Below are positions 24,581-31,983 of a stretch of 31,997 bases of DNA, piece after piece. Position numbers and translations under genes: made by a program. Origin of the DNA: Kmv42 sp040757455 (GTDB lineage: Bacteria; Nitrospirota; Thermodesulfovibrionia; Thermodesulfovibrionales; SM23-35); assembly GCA_040757455.1 (NCBI GenBank), contig JBFLXE010000009.1, positions 1-31,997 on the forward strand, written 5' to 3'. Under the pieces are notes generated by a model. The model was not told the origin of the DNA, searched no databases, and saw nothing but the letters and a program-made list of their open reading frames with translations. Numbering within the stretch: the first letter of the stretch is position 1; each line of letters begins with the position of its first letter.

Positions 24581-24596
24581 TGGCATTTATTTTGCT
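24581..24596 (+). promoter_or_regulatory. Sigma-54 (RpoN) promoter
   Basis: TGGCATTTATTTTGCT matches the -24/-12 consensus (TGGCAYRNNNNTTGCW). GG (24582-24583) and GC (24594-24595) have exactly ten bases between them. The start site is expected near 24607, about 43 nt before the receiver gene at 24650. An NtrC-family activator is encoded immediately upstream. Confidence 0.8.
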
Positions 24597-24649
24597 CATC
24601 TTTTGTGCAGGTTAAACTTACATCATCGGTCTCTGAAAAGGAGAAGGGT

Positions 24650-25021
24650 ATGGCCAAGCGTGTGCTTGTAGTAGATGATGAAGCTGCAATCCTTATGGCT
24701 TTCAAGAAGTTGCTGCAGAGTCAGAAGGTGATCGTAGACACCGCCGAAACTCTTGAAGACGCGATGGCACTGATTGAAGAACATGTCTACGACGTGGTTA
24801 TCGCAGACCTGAGACTCACGGGCGCATGTGCGGAGGAAGGTTTGGAGATTATCCGCCATGTGAGGCAAAGGCATCCCGGGACGCAGACAATTCTTTTGAC
24901 GGCATATGGGAATCAAGAGGTTAGGGAGAAAAGCCGGAGATTGGGTACGGCTTTTTATTTCGAAAAACCGGTTTCGGGGAGTCTGATGAAAGATACCCTG
25001 AGGAAATGCGGAGTTGAGTGA
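24650..25021 (+). CDS. Receiver-domain-only response regulator
   Basis: 123-aa CheY-like single receiver domain: acidic pocket VVDDE, phospho-site D53 (VIADLRLTG), conserved T in LLTAYG and K in FEKPVSG. There is no output domain, so it acts by protein contact or in a phosphorelay. The frame is open to 24605, but the ATG at 24650 has GGAGAAGGG upstream and gives a standard receiver start (AKRVLVVDDE). It is driven by the sigma-54 promoter at 24581 and therefore probably depends on the kinase/NtrC pair just upstream. Confidence 0.9.
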   Translation: MAKRVLVVDDEAAILMAFKKLLQSQKVIVDTAETLEDAMALIEEHVYDVVIADLRLTGACAEEGLEIIRHVRQRHPGTQTILLTAYGNQEVREKSRRLGTAFYFEKPVSGSLMKDTLRKCGVE

Positions 25022-25069
25022 AAGAAATCGTCTGGGACGAAATAAAAGAGGATTAAACCAGGAGGATAT

Positions 25070-25447
25070 ATGAGAAACACAAAAGAGAAAACAGGCGAAA
25101 TAATAGATATCGATGTCTATCGCTTTGTCTTTGAAACCGCGATAGAAATATTTGATGAGATCTTCGAGGTATCCAAGGATTTTCCCGAAGAAAAAGTATT
25201 TTTAACTGAACAATTGAGGAAACATGCCAAACAGGTCTGTGAAAACCTTGCAGAGGCCTGGCATGTAAAAAACGACAAATCTGCTTTGATCTGCAGATTA
25301 TCAGATGCAGCACAGGCAGCGTCAAAAGCGCAAACATGGCTGGAATACGCATCAAAGTGTCAATTCCTAGATCAGAGAACCTTCCAGAGGCTGGATACCA
25401 AATATGAGGATATTTTTGAAGTACTCTGTCAGGGAATGAAAGATTAA
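25070..25447 (+). CDS. Four-helix-bundle protein (23S rRNA intervening-sequence type)
   Basis: 125-aa helical protein of the S23/IVP four-helix-bundle family. Typical segments are VYRFVFETAIEIFDEIF, LTEQLRKHAKQVCENLAEAW, and the C-terminal AAQAASKAQTWLEYASKCQFLD. Members occur as ORFs in 23S rRNA insertions or as stand-alone genes; their role is poorly known. A Shine-Dalgarno GGAGGA lies about 5 nt before the ATG. It follows the receiver gene by 48 bp with no obvious terminator, so the two may share the sigma-54-driven transcript. Confidence 0.85.
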   Translation: MRNTKEKTGEIIDIDVYRFVFETAIEIFDEIFEVSKDFPEEKVFLTEQLRKHAKQVCENLAEAWHVKNDKSALICRLSDAAQAASKAQTWLEYASKCQFLDQRTFQRLDTKYEDIFEVLCQGMKD

Positions 25448-25542
25448 GCCATTGATTTTCTTGCTGCTGTCTGAAAGAATATGCGAATAAACCTTCCTCT
25501 TTGAATCCAGTCGGAAGCTTTTCTTCACATCCCATATTCTCA

Positions 25543-25571
25543 ATGACTTTTCCTTTTTTCTTTGATATACT
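25543..25571 (+). promoter_or_regulatory. Possible promoter of the kdsC-pgsA-plsY cluster
   Basis: ATGACT (25543-25548), a 17-bp spacer and TATACT (25566-25571) lie 40 bp before the kdsC-like start. This is the only good promoter-like pair ahead of the plus-strand gene train. Confidence 0.5.
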
Positions 25572-25610
25572 TGTCGTGACAGTAGCTGGAGAGTGGAAAT
25601 TTAAATCTCC

Positions 25611-26171
25611 TTGATCTCAAAAGCCAGGGTGAAGAAGGTCCCGAAAAAGGAACTCAGCAAACTTGCTCGTCAGATAAAGCTTCTTATACTCGACGTTGAC
25701 GGCGTTTTGACCGATGGCGGAATCATTCTTGACAGCAAAGACAACGAGTTAAAAATCTTTCATGTTCGTGATGGCCATGGAATAAGAATGCTCTTAAAAG
25801 CTGGTGTGCGGGTTGCTCTCGTTACCGGCCGCCACTCGGAGGTCGTTAAAAGGAGGGCGGAGGAGTTGGGCCTCACGGATGTTTATCAGAACTGTCGCGA
25901 CAAGCTAATCGCTTATTCTGATCTCGCCACGAAATATTCGTTGGCCGGCGGGGAAATCGCATATGTCGGTGACGATGTTATCGACATACCTCTACTGAGG
26001 CAGTGCGGGTTGGCGGTCGCCGTTGCGGATGCCGACGAAGAAGTAAAAGCCGTTGTGAGTTTGATAACGAAAGCCGGGGGAGGCAGGGGGGCGGTAAGGG
26101 AAGTATGCGATCTTCTTCTTAAGGCAAAAGACCTCTGGAAGAGCATGATGGATGAGTACCTTAAGGCTTAA
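25611..26171 (+). CDS. kdsC: 3-deoxy-D-manno-octulosonate 8-phosphate phosphatase (KdsC)
   Basis: 186-aa HAD-superfamily phosphatase (C0 subclass) that hydrolyses KDO-8-phosphate to KDO for lipopolysaccharide. The catalytic motif LLILDVDGVLTDGG has D28 and D30. VTGRHSEVVKRRAEELGL, VYQNCRDK and VGDDVIDIPLL are the other HAD motifs. The short N-terminal extension rich in K and R starts at TTG 25611; GTG 25629 is an alternative, and neither has a good Shine-Dalgarno. It overlaps pgsA by 20 bp. It implies an LPS-bearing outer membrane. No other kds gene is nearby. Confidence 0.9.
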   Translation: MISKARVKKVPKKELSKLARQIKLLILDVDGVLTDGGIILDSKDNELKIFHVRDGHGIRMLLKAGVRVALVTGRHSEVVKRRAEELGLTDVYQNCRDKLIAYSDLATKYSLAGGEIAYVGDDVIDIPLLRQCGLAVAVADADEEVKAVVSLITKAGGGRGAVREVCDLLLKAKDLWKSMMDEYLKA

Positions 26172-26706
26172 TCTGCCTATAGTAATAACTCTCAGCAGAA
26201 TCGTCCTTATACCCGTTTTTATTTTCACCGTTTACGTGCATCCGCTGTTCGGTGCTTTTATTTTTATCCTTGCATCCCTGACGGATTTCCTTGACGGTTA
26301 CCTCGCCAGACGCTCGGGCGAGATAACTAAGTTCGGAATCATCCTTGATCCCATCGCTGACAAGTTTCTGGTGATATCAGCCCTGATAGTGCTTGTCGAT
26401 ATGGCGAGACTCCCAGCCTGGATAGCGATTGTCATTGTTGCGAGGGAATTCCTCGTAACAGGACTAAGAGTCGTAGCCCTTTCCAAGGATATAGTGATTC
26501 CCGCAGAGCTGGGTGGGAAATTGAAGACGACCACACAGATCATTTCGATAATCTGTCTCATTATAGCGCGAAGCATTCACCCTGTCGACCTCTACGATGT
26601 TGGGCTAGTGTTAATATGGATAGCGCTAGCTCTGTCCATCATTTCGGGCGTTCAGTACACGGCATCGTTCTGGAAGAAATATGAGGAAAAATACGTCATC
26701 AAGTGA
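26152..26706 (+). CDS. pgsA: CDP-diacylglycerol--glycerol-3-phosphate 3-phosphatidyltransferase (PgsA)
   Basis: 184-aa membrane enzyme making phosphatidylglycerol-phosphate. The CDP-alcohol phosphotransferase motif is complete: D45-x2-D48-G49-x2-A52-R53-x8-G62-x3-D66-x3-D70. Several hydrophobic helices surround it, and NLPIVITLSRIVLIPVFI at the start is typical. The ATG at 26152 lies inside the end of kdsC (20-bp overlap). plsY follows after 11 bp. It belongs to a phospholipid/LPS envelope cluster. Confidence 0.94.
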   Translation: MSTLRLNLPIVITLSRIVLIPVFIFTVYVHPLFGAFIFILASLTDFLDGYLARRSGEITKFGIILDPIADKFLVISALIVLVDMARLPAWIAIVIVAREFLVTGLRVVALSKDIVIPAELGGKLKTTTQIISIICLIIARSIHPVDLYDVGLVLIWIALALSIISGVQYTASFWKKYEEKYVIK

Positions 26707-26717
26707 GAGGTCATATT

Positions 26718-27308
26718 ATGAGCATTGAGGTGCTTGTGTACATGCTTATTGCCTTTTTTCTGGGATCTATCCCTTTTGGTATAATAATAGCCAAGATTAG
26801 AGGGATTGATTTAAGAAAGGTTGGCAGCGGAAACATTGGTGCAACAAATGTTTTGCGCTCCCTGGGCAAATGGCCCGCAGTTATCACTCTTCTTGGAGAT
26901 ATACTTAAAGGGACGGTGGCTGTTGCCATGGGAAGATTCTCAGGCGTTGGGCCTTTTTTTGAGGGACTGATAGGAATCGCGGCTATTTTGGGACATAATT
27001 TTTCGATTTTCTTAGGATTCAGGGGGGGCAAAGGTGTTGCAACCAGTTTTGGAGTGCTGAGTATCTACGCCCCTCTGGTGGCAGCTCTTACATTCATAGT
27101 GTGGCTATCCGTGGTCATCAGCACAAAATATTCCTCTATGGGAGCACTCGTCTCCTTCGGTATTCTCCCTTTAACCATGGTGCTCCTTGACGGCAAGGAG
27201 AAACTATTTATATCTGTTCTGATAGCCGGACTCATTTTTATTCGACATAGAGAGAATATACAAAGGCTTATAAAGGGCACCGAAAGGAAGATAGGGCGGC
27301 GGGAATGA
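26718..27308 (+). CDS. plsY: Glycerol-3-phosphate acyltransferase (PlsY)
   Basis: 196-aa inner-membrane acyltransferase that uses acyl-phosphate to make lysophosphatidic acid. The three PlsY motifs are present: LGSIPFGIIIAK, RKVGSGNIGATNVLRSLG, and GHNFSIFLGFRGGKGVATSFG. The frame is open to a GTG at 26703 overlapping the pgsA stop, but the ATG at 26718 has AGAGG 7 nt upstream and fits the family N-terminus. It overlaps the next gene by 4 bp (ATGA). With pgsA it supplies early phospholipid synthesis steps. Confidence 0.94.
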   Translation: MSIEVLVYMLIAFFLGSIPFGIIIAKIRGIDLRKVGSGNIGATNVLRSLGKWPAVITLLGDILKGTVAVAMGRFSGVGPFFEGLIGIAAILGHNFSIFLGFRGGKGVATSFGVLSIYAPLVAALTFIVWLSVVISTKYSSMGALVSFGILPLTMVLLDGKEKLFISVLIAGLIFIRHRENIQRLIKGTERKIGRRE

Positions 27309-28972
27309 AAAAATTTTTGCTGTTTTTTTTCTTATGCCTGCTCCTTGGGTTCACGCAGGCGTCTGGAAGCGATCTTTACAGCGAGTTTTTGGACAGAGGT
27401 ATAAGGAATTCGGAAACCTGCTCATATTCTCTGATCGAACAGGCTAAAACAAGACAGAGCGAAGCAGAGAGCATTCTCAAGCAGGCTCTCAAGTGCTCTC
27501 CTGATCTGCCCGCCACATATTTCGAACTCGCAAAAGCCAATTTCGCCTTAACTCCGGAAAATGTCTTCACATCCCTGAATTATACATTACAGGGAATAGC
27601 AGCATACCAGCGAAATTTCTGGTGGGCGTTCATGGCGGTATCTTCAGTCTTTTGGAGCTTGGTCTTGTCGTTTATATTGTCTATACTTATCGTCTCGGCT
27701 ATAAAGCTCCCTCAAGATATTCCCCTACTATCTCATGATTTGAGAGAAGATAGGACCACGTTAATGCTTCTCTCCATTTTTATCTTTGCCTTGTTCGGGC
27801 CTCTCTATTTTCTCGGAAGCTTGTTGATGCTGACAAGTTTCTACATGAAAAAAAGTAACAAAGTTGCCGTTATCCTTTATCTCATTTTCCTGCTTTCATC
27901 GCCATGGATCTTTAAAGCGATTTCGCTCAGTCTCAACGCGCCGACCCTGGCAGAGCTTAAGGCCGTGGTACAGGTGAACGAATCAAAAGGAAGCGGGTAT
28001 GCCCTTTCCGTATTGAAAGACAGGGATCACCCTACTGAACTTTTTTCCTATGCCCTTGCACTCAAGCGTGATGGCAGATACCTTGAGGCCATCAAAGCTT
28101 ATAATAATTTGATTTCCAAACGAAAAGATCCGCGAGCGTACAATAATCTGGCAAACTGCTATGTAGCAGTGGGCGACTTTGAGAAGGCAAAAGAGTTATA
28201 CAAGAAATCAATCGAGATCGAACCACATGTGTCATCACTATACAATCTTAGTCAGGTGTACAGAGAAACATTTGACTTTGACAATGGGGAAAAATATTTT
28301 CTCGCTGCTCAACAGGCGGATTTTGCGGCGGTATCATCTTTTAGAGCAACGCATAGCAGGAATCCGAACAGGTTTGTCATCGATGAAAGCTTGCCTTTAC
28401 AAGCAGTCTGGGATTATACAAGAGATAAAATCGGGGAATACTCGACGATGGGTCTGTCAACAGTTCCCCACACGGTTATCCCCGTAATAGCGGTCCTGAT
28501 GGGAGTCCTTTTCTACATACTTGACAGGCGTTTTAAGAACAGAGCCTACAGGTGTCATCGATGCGGAAAGATATTGTGCAATAAGTGTGAGAAACACATT
28601 TTGTGGGGTCATATGTGTTTGCAATGCTACAGATCGCTTGTGAAACTTGATGAACTCGATTCAAAAGAGAGGATCGCACGATTGCTCACCGTCTATGACT
28701 ATCGAAAGAAGAGGAAAAATATAATAAAGGTCTTGTCCCTCATACTTCCAGGCTCGGGCCAGATCTACGCAGGTTCCACACTTTACGGTCTTGTCTTCCT
28801 CTGGTCTTTTCTGTTTTTCCTTTTCGTACCTTTAATGAATTCAATTTTCGACATCGGGATGTACAATTCTTCACATCTCTGGCTGACCATAATTTCGCTA
28901 TTTCTTGCAGTAGTGCTGTATGTTGCGTGTAACATCTTAACGAGAAGGAGGCTGGCAAAAGGGTGGCTTTAG
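27305..28972 (+). CDS. TPR and zinc-ribbon multi-pass membrane protein
   Basis: 555-aa protein I cannot assign to a named family. In order: a signal peptide or signal anchor (residues 1-20), a helical TPR-like region, and two to four membrane helices (about 105-200, including WWAFMAVSSVFWSLVLSFIL). Clear TPRs follow (about 255-330, for example GRYLEAIKAYNNLISKRKD and GDFEKAKELYKKSIEIEP), then another helix near 390. A zinc-ribbon-like domain has three CxxC pairs (C417/C420, C425/C428, C438/C441). At the end, LILPGSGQIYAGS and two helices resemble small-membrane-protein GxGQxYxG motifs. It is coupled to plsY (4-bp overlap) and to the DUF4388 gene (10-bp overlap). Confidence 0.8.
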   Translation: MKKFLLFFFLCLLLGFTQASGSDLYSEFLDRGIRNSETCSYSLIEQAKTRQSEAESILKQALKCSPDLPATYFELAKANFALTPENVFTSLNYTLQGIAAYQRNFWWAFMAVSSVFWSLVLSFILSILIVSAIKLPQDIPLLSHDLREDRTTLMLLSIFIFALFGPLYFLGSLLMLTSFYMKKSNKVAVILYLIFLLSSPWIFKAISLSLNAPTLAELKAVVQVNESKGSGYALSVLKDRDHPTELFSYALALKRDGRYLEAIKAYNNLISKRKDPRAYNNLANCYVAVGDFEKAKELYKKSIEIEPHVSSLYNLSQVYRETFDFDNGEKYFLAAQQADFAAVSSFRATHSRNPNRFVIDESLPLQAVWDYTRDKIGEYSTMGLSTVPHTVIPVIAVLMGVLFYILDRRFKNRAYRCHRCGKILCNKCEKHILWGHMCLQCYRSLVKLDELDSKERIARLLTVYDYRKKRKNIIKVLSLILPGSGQIYAGSTLYGLVFLWSFLFFLFVPLMNSIFDIGMYNSSHLWLTIISLFLAVVLYVACNILTRRRLAKGWL

Positions 28973-30012
28973 AGGGTTCTCTAAGAGATTTTGGTCTTGC
29001 TGACATCTTACAGCTTATTTTCTTCCAGCGGAAAACCGGGATCCTCGGTGTCGAGGGAAAAATGGACACGGTGAGGCTCTTCTTCATTGACGGCAACATC
29101 ACCGGTGCTGAATCGAAAAGAAGAACGGATGCGAACCGTCTTGGCAAGGTTCTCGTCAAGAGGGGGCTTCTGGAGGAAAAAGACCTGCAGGCAGTGCTCG
29201 AGGAACAGCGAAGGAGTGATGTCAAGCTCGGGACGATTCTAATGAAAAGGGGCATCGTGCCGAAAGAAGAGATAGAAGAGATTCTCTCGGGCCAGGTCAA
29301 GGAGACGGTCATTCAATTGTTTGGATGGAAGGAAGGCACTTACGAATTTACACCCCAGGCGATCCCCGTTGACAAAAATATACCGATATCCCTGGACACC
29401 CAGCATCTCCTCATGGAGGGTTTGAGGATAGTCGATGAATGGGCACTCATTGAAGGGAAAATAACTTTGGATTCCGTATTCTCAAGGAAAGCCGTGAATG
29501 CTGTGGAACTAACCGCCGAGGAAGAGGAAATATATTCTCTTGTTGACGGAGAGAATGATGTAAGCACCATTATCGATATCTCAGGTAAAGATGATTTCAC
29601 TGCATCAAAAATGCTTGTTTCGCTGATGGAAAGAGGGTTTATCGAACTGAAAGAGGATCTTGCAGTCTTTGAAGAGACACCGCTTGTCGAAGAAAAGAGA
29701 TTAAAGCCGTCCTATCACATTTTTCCTCTTTTAGTTATAGCTGTTGCGCTCGTTGTCTCGTTCTCTTCGGTTTTCATGCAAGGTCATGATATATTCAAAA
29801 AGTTCTTTGCATCAAGGGCCATTGATGATCTTGGCTTTAAGGTAGAGACATACAAACTCAAACACGGCGTATATCCTGACACCCTTCGTCTCATATCGGA
29901 TAGAGTTGACCCGTGGGGCAATCCTTTCATTTATGAGGAAAACGATAATTCTTATACTGTTCTGAGCAGCGGGCCAGATGGTGAAAGGGGAACGCCGGAT
30001 GATATATATTAA
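28963..30012 (+). CDS. DUF4388 (PATAN) protein with GspG-like C-terminal domain
   Basis: 349 aa. Residues about 1-110 are a DUF4388/PATAN domain (ALEGSLRDFGLADILQLIF, GILGVEG, VRLFFIDGNITGAES), whose relatives lie in signalling and motility proteins. KVLVKRGLLEEKDLQAVLEEQ resembles the GspE/MshE N-terminal helical domain. A single membrane helix covers about 251-273. The last 75 residues look like the C-terminal part of the type II secretion pseudopilin GspG (YKLKHGVYPDTLRL, DPWGNPFIY, SSGPDGERGTPDD). GTG start at 28963, overlapping the TPR gene by 10 bp. It may link a cytoplasmic signal to a pilus- or secretin-like assembly (inference). Confidence 0.8.
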   Translation: MALEGSLRDFGLADILQLIFFQRKTGILGVEGKMDTVRLFFIDGNITGAESKRRTDANRLGKVLVKRGLLEEKDLQAVLEEQRRSDVKLGTILMKRGIVPKEEIEEILSGQVKETVIQLFGWKEGTYEFTPQAIPVDKNIPISLDTQHLLMEGLRIVDEWALIEGKITLDSVFSRKAVNAVELTAEEEEIYSLVDGENDVSTIIDISGKDDFTASKMLVSLMERGFIELKEDLAVFEETPLVEEKRLKPSYHIFPLLVIAVALVVSFSSVFMQGHDIFKKFFASRAIDDLGFKVETYKLKHGVYPDTLRLISDRVDPWGNPFIYEENDNSYTVLSSGPDGERGTPDDIY

Positions 30013-30027
30013 TAAAGATGACTTGTC

Positions 30028-30816
30028 ATGGGAGATAAAAGAGCGGTTGTCCTTTTGAGTGGTGGAATTGACTCTTCTACTGCCCTGGCCTTTGCTAAAT
30101 CCGGAGGTTATCAGATATATGCCCTCAGTTTTAACTATGGTCAACGGCACAAAAGAGAGATTGATTCCGCAAGGATGGTCGCATCTGCACTGGGTGTAAA
30201 AAAACATCTGATTGTGAAATTCGATCTGAGGGAAATTGGTGGCTCGGCGCTAACTTCAGAGATGGAAGTGCCTAAAAAAGTCAGAAGTCAGAGGTCAAAA
30301 GTCAAAAGTGAAAATACAACAAACAAAAGACTTGCTACTCGTGACTCTCGGCTCTCGACCATTCCGGTCACCTATGTGCCCGCCCGGAATACGATATTTC
30401 TGTCCTTTGGCCTGGCATGGGCCGAGGTTCTTGAGGCCGAAGACATCTTTATTGGTGCCAATGCTGTTGACTATAGTGGTTATCCCGACTGTAGACCGGA
30501 ATATCTCGCGACGTTTGAAGAGATGGCAAATCTTGCGACAAAGGCGTCCGTTGAGGGGGAACTAAAGTTCAAGATCAAGGCACCTTTCATTGCGATGAAA
30601 AAATCAGAGATCATAAAGAAAGGCATTGAATTGGGTCTTGACTATTCCCTCACATGGAGTTGTTATGACCCCCAGCCTGTAAAAGTCAAAAGTGAAAAGT
30701 TAAAGTTCAAAACTCAAAACTTAAAACTCATTCCCTGCGGGAGATGCGACAGCTGTGTATTTAGGGCCAGGGCATTTAAGGAGTTAGAGATCGGGGATCC
30801 GCTTATTAATGAATAG
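30028..30816 (+). CDS. queC: 7-cyano-7-deazaguanine synthase (QueC) with repeat-derived insertions
   Basis: 262-aa ATP-dependent enzyme converting carboxy-deazaguanine to preQ0 for queuosine. The P-loop VVLLSGGIDSSTAL, SFNYGQRH, VTYVPARNTIFLS, GANAVDYSGYPDCRPE and the zinc ligands C212, C237, C240 and C243 are all intact. Two stretches absent from usual QueC are present: about 28 residues before IPVTYVP, rich in K, R and S (DNA 30277-30360), and about 15 between WSCYDP and the CGRCDSC zinc site (DNA 30682-30730). Both are coded by heptamer repeats and keep the frame. They fall in loops, so activity is plausible. The gene overlaps the DUF1284 gene by 8 bp. Confidence 0.93.
   Translation: MGDKRAVVLLSGGIDSSTALAFAKSGGYQIYALSFNYGQRHKREIDSARMVASALGVKKHLIVKFDLREIGGSALTSEMEVPKKVRSQRSKVKSENTTNKRLATRDSRLSTIPVTYVPARNTIFLSFGLAWAEVLEAEDIFIGANAVDYSGYPDCRPEYLATFEEMANLATKASVEGELKFKIKAPFIAMKKSEIIKKGIELGLDYSLTWSCYDPQPVKVKSEKLKFKTQNLKLIPCGRCDSCVFRARAFKELEIGDPLINE
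30277..30360. repeat. In-frame heptamer array in queC (12 units)
   Basis: Exactly 84 bp read as twelve 7-bp units in one register. Six are AAAGTCA-like (AAAGTCA, GAAGTCA, GAGGTCA, AAAGTCA, AAAGTGA, AAATACA), two are transitional, and four are of another type (TGCTACT, CGTGACT, CTCGGCT, CTCGACC). Since 84 is divisible by 21, the queC frame is preserved (28 codons). Confidence 0.85.
30682..30730. repeat. Second heptamer array in queC (7 units)
   Basis: Seven 7-bp units in register: AAAGTCA, AAAGTGA, AAAGTTA, AAGTTCA, AAACTCA, AAACTTA, AAACTCA. They encode the extra residues between the first and second zinc-binding cysteines. Confidence 0.85.
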
Positions 30817-31246
30817 ACCAAACGGGGAGATAAAATTTAGAGGACATCATCTCATCTGTCTGCATTTTTTTGACGGGGCTGGTTACAGTGCCGATTTTAT
30901 AGCCCATTTAAGAGGAGTGATGGAAAGGACTGCCACTGATAGCATTCATATATGTTCAGGCCCTGATGACGTCTGCATCAGGTGTCCAAACATCAAAGGT
31001 GGACGATGTTTTTATAAGGAAAATGCGGATGAAGAGATAAGAGAGATGGACCGGACCGCACTCGAACTCTTGCACCTAAATGATGGTGCTTCCGTGAAAT
31101 GGCAGGACATCGGCGAAATAATTCCTGGAATTTTTCTTAAGTGGTCAGCAAAATACTGCAGGGGGTGTGGCTGGCTTAATGCTTGCGAGAGAACACTCTT
31201 ATATCAGAAAATTTGTAAAAAGTCGGGTTATTCCGGCCAGCTGTGA
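30809..31246 (+). CDS. DUF1284 family protein (Cys-rich, possible iron-sulfur)
   Basis: 145-aa member of DUF1284. The landmark FRGHHLICLHFFDGAGYSADF is near the start. Cysteines are numerous and partly clustered (ICSGPDDVCIRCPNIKGGRC and YCRGCGWLNAC, given separately), suggesting iron-sulfur or zinc binding. The family has no settled function. The ATG at 30809 lies within the end of queC (8-bp overlap), so the two are probably co-translated. Confidence 0.85.
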   Translation: MNRPNGEIKFRGHHLICLHFFDGAGYSADFIAHLRGVMERTATDSIHICSGPDDVCIRCPNIKGGRCFYKENADEEIREMDRTALELLHLNDGASVKWQDIGEIIPGIFLKWSAKYCRGCGWLNACERTLLYQKICKKSGYSGQL

Positions 31247-31271
31247 GAGCCAATAATATTTCTATGTACAG

Positions 31272-31862
31272 GTGAAGGGCAACAATTGTGTCTTCACCCT
31301 CTGTTGCAAACGAACCGGACTCCCGGACTTAGTGAGAAATTTAAAGGTGAATTTTGACGAAATACAAAAAGCGATGGAGGATGTTAGGAGGGATGTCTTT
31401 GATTATTTCCTAGATACAAACACCGGCGAGGTGATAGTTTTTTCGGAAGAGGTGTTGAGAGAAGTCGAATCCAGATTGTGTGATGATGAGTATGATGAGG
31501 AGTATGAAGGCATTGAGTATATAGAATTCGATGAAGAGACCGAATTACCTGACTGGATATTTGATGAAGTCGACTTAATGCTTCAAACGCTTCTTGATGA
31601 AAGCGGCAGGTACGTGCGCATTCCTGAAAGAGACTCCGGAAGCGCCTATAGATCCATGGCCGAATTCATCGAGACAGTTGGGGATCCAAACATTAAAGAA
31701 GAACTCATTGATGCTCTAAATGGGAAAGGAGCATTCAAGAGATTCAAGGATGCTCTCATTCGTTATCCCAGGGAGAGGAAAAGGTGGCACGGATATAATG
31801 CAAAGGCGATGAGAAAAGACATCACTGAATGGTTAAGGTCCTTAGGGATAGAGCCTATTTGA
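31272..31862 (+). CDS. UPF0158 family protein
   Basis: 196 aa as drawn from GTG 31272, though the first 20 residues (with a CC pair) look unlike the family. GTG 31332 or GTG 31347 (KVNFDEIQKAMEDVRRD) may be the true start; none has a clear Shine-Dalgarno. The body matches UPF0158: FDYFLDTNTGEVIVF, a very acidic middle, YVRIPERDSGSAYRSMAEFI, GKGAFKRFKDAL and W at RKRWHGYNA. Function unknown. It ends the plus-strand gene train. Confidence 0.8.
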   Translation: MKGNNCVFTLCCKRTGLPDLVRNLKVNFDEIQKAMEDVRRDVFDYFLDTNTGEVIVFSEEVLREVESRLCDDEYDEEYEGIEYIEFDEETELPDWIFDEVDLMLQTLLDESGRYVRIPERDSGSAYRSMAEFIETVGDPNIKEELIDALNGKGAFKRFKDALIRYPRERKRWHGYNAKAMRKDITEWLRSLGIEPI

Positions 31863-31907
31863 CATTTAGCTTTTAGCCCAGATAATTCATAAATTCTGCT
31901 GAAAAAA

Positions 31908-31983
31908 ATAGCCAACAATCCTGAGAGCTTTGGTATTATTAAGTTTGCAAAGGCTCAAAACCAAAGAAAGGATGGTTGGCTAT
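31908..31983. repeat. Long inverted repeat ending at a start codon (possible IS edge)
   Basis: Left arm at 31908-31934 and right arm at 31960-31983. ATAGCCAAC-x-ATCCT pairs with AGGAT-x-GTTGGCTAT, and inner CTTTGGT pairs with ACCAAAG. There is one mismatch plus a small unequal bulge, and a loop of about 25 nt. The right arm contains AAAGGAT, close enough to the ATG at 31984 to act as a ribosome site, so the hairpin would bury it. Confidence 0.6.
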
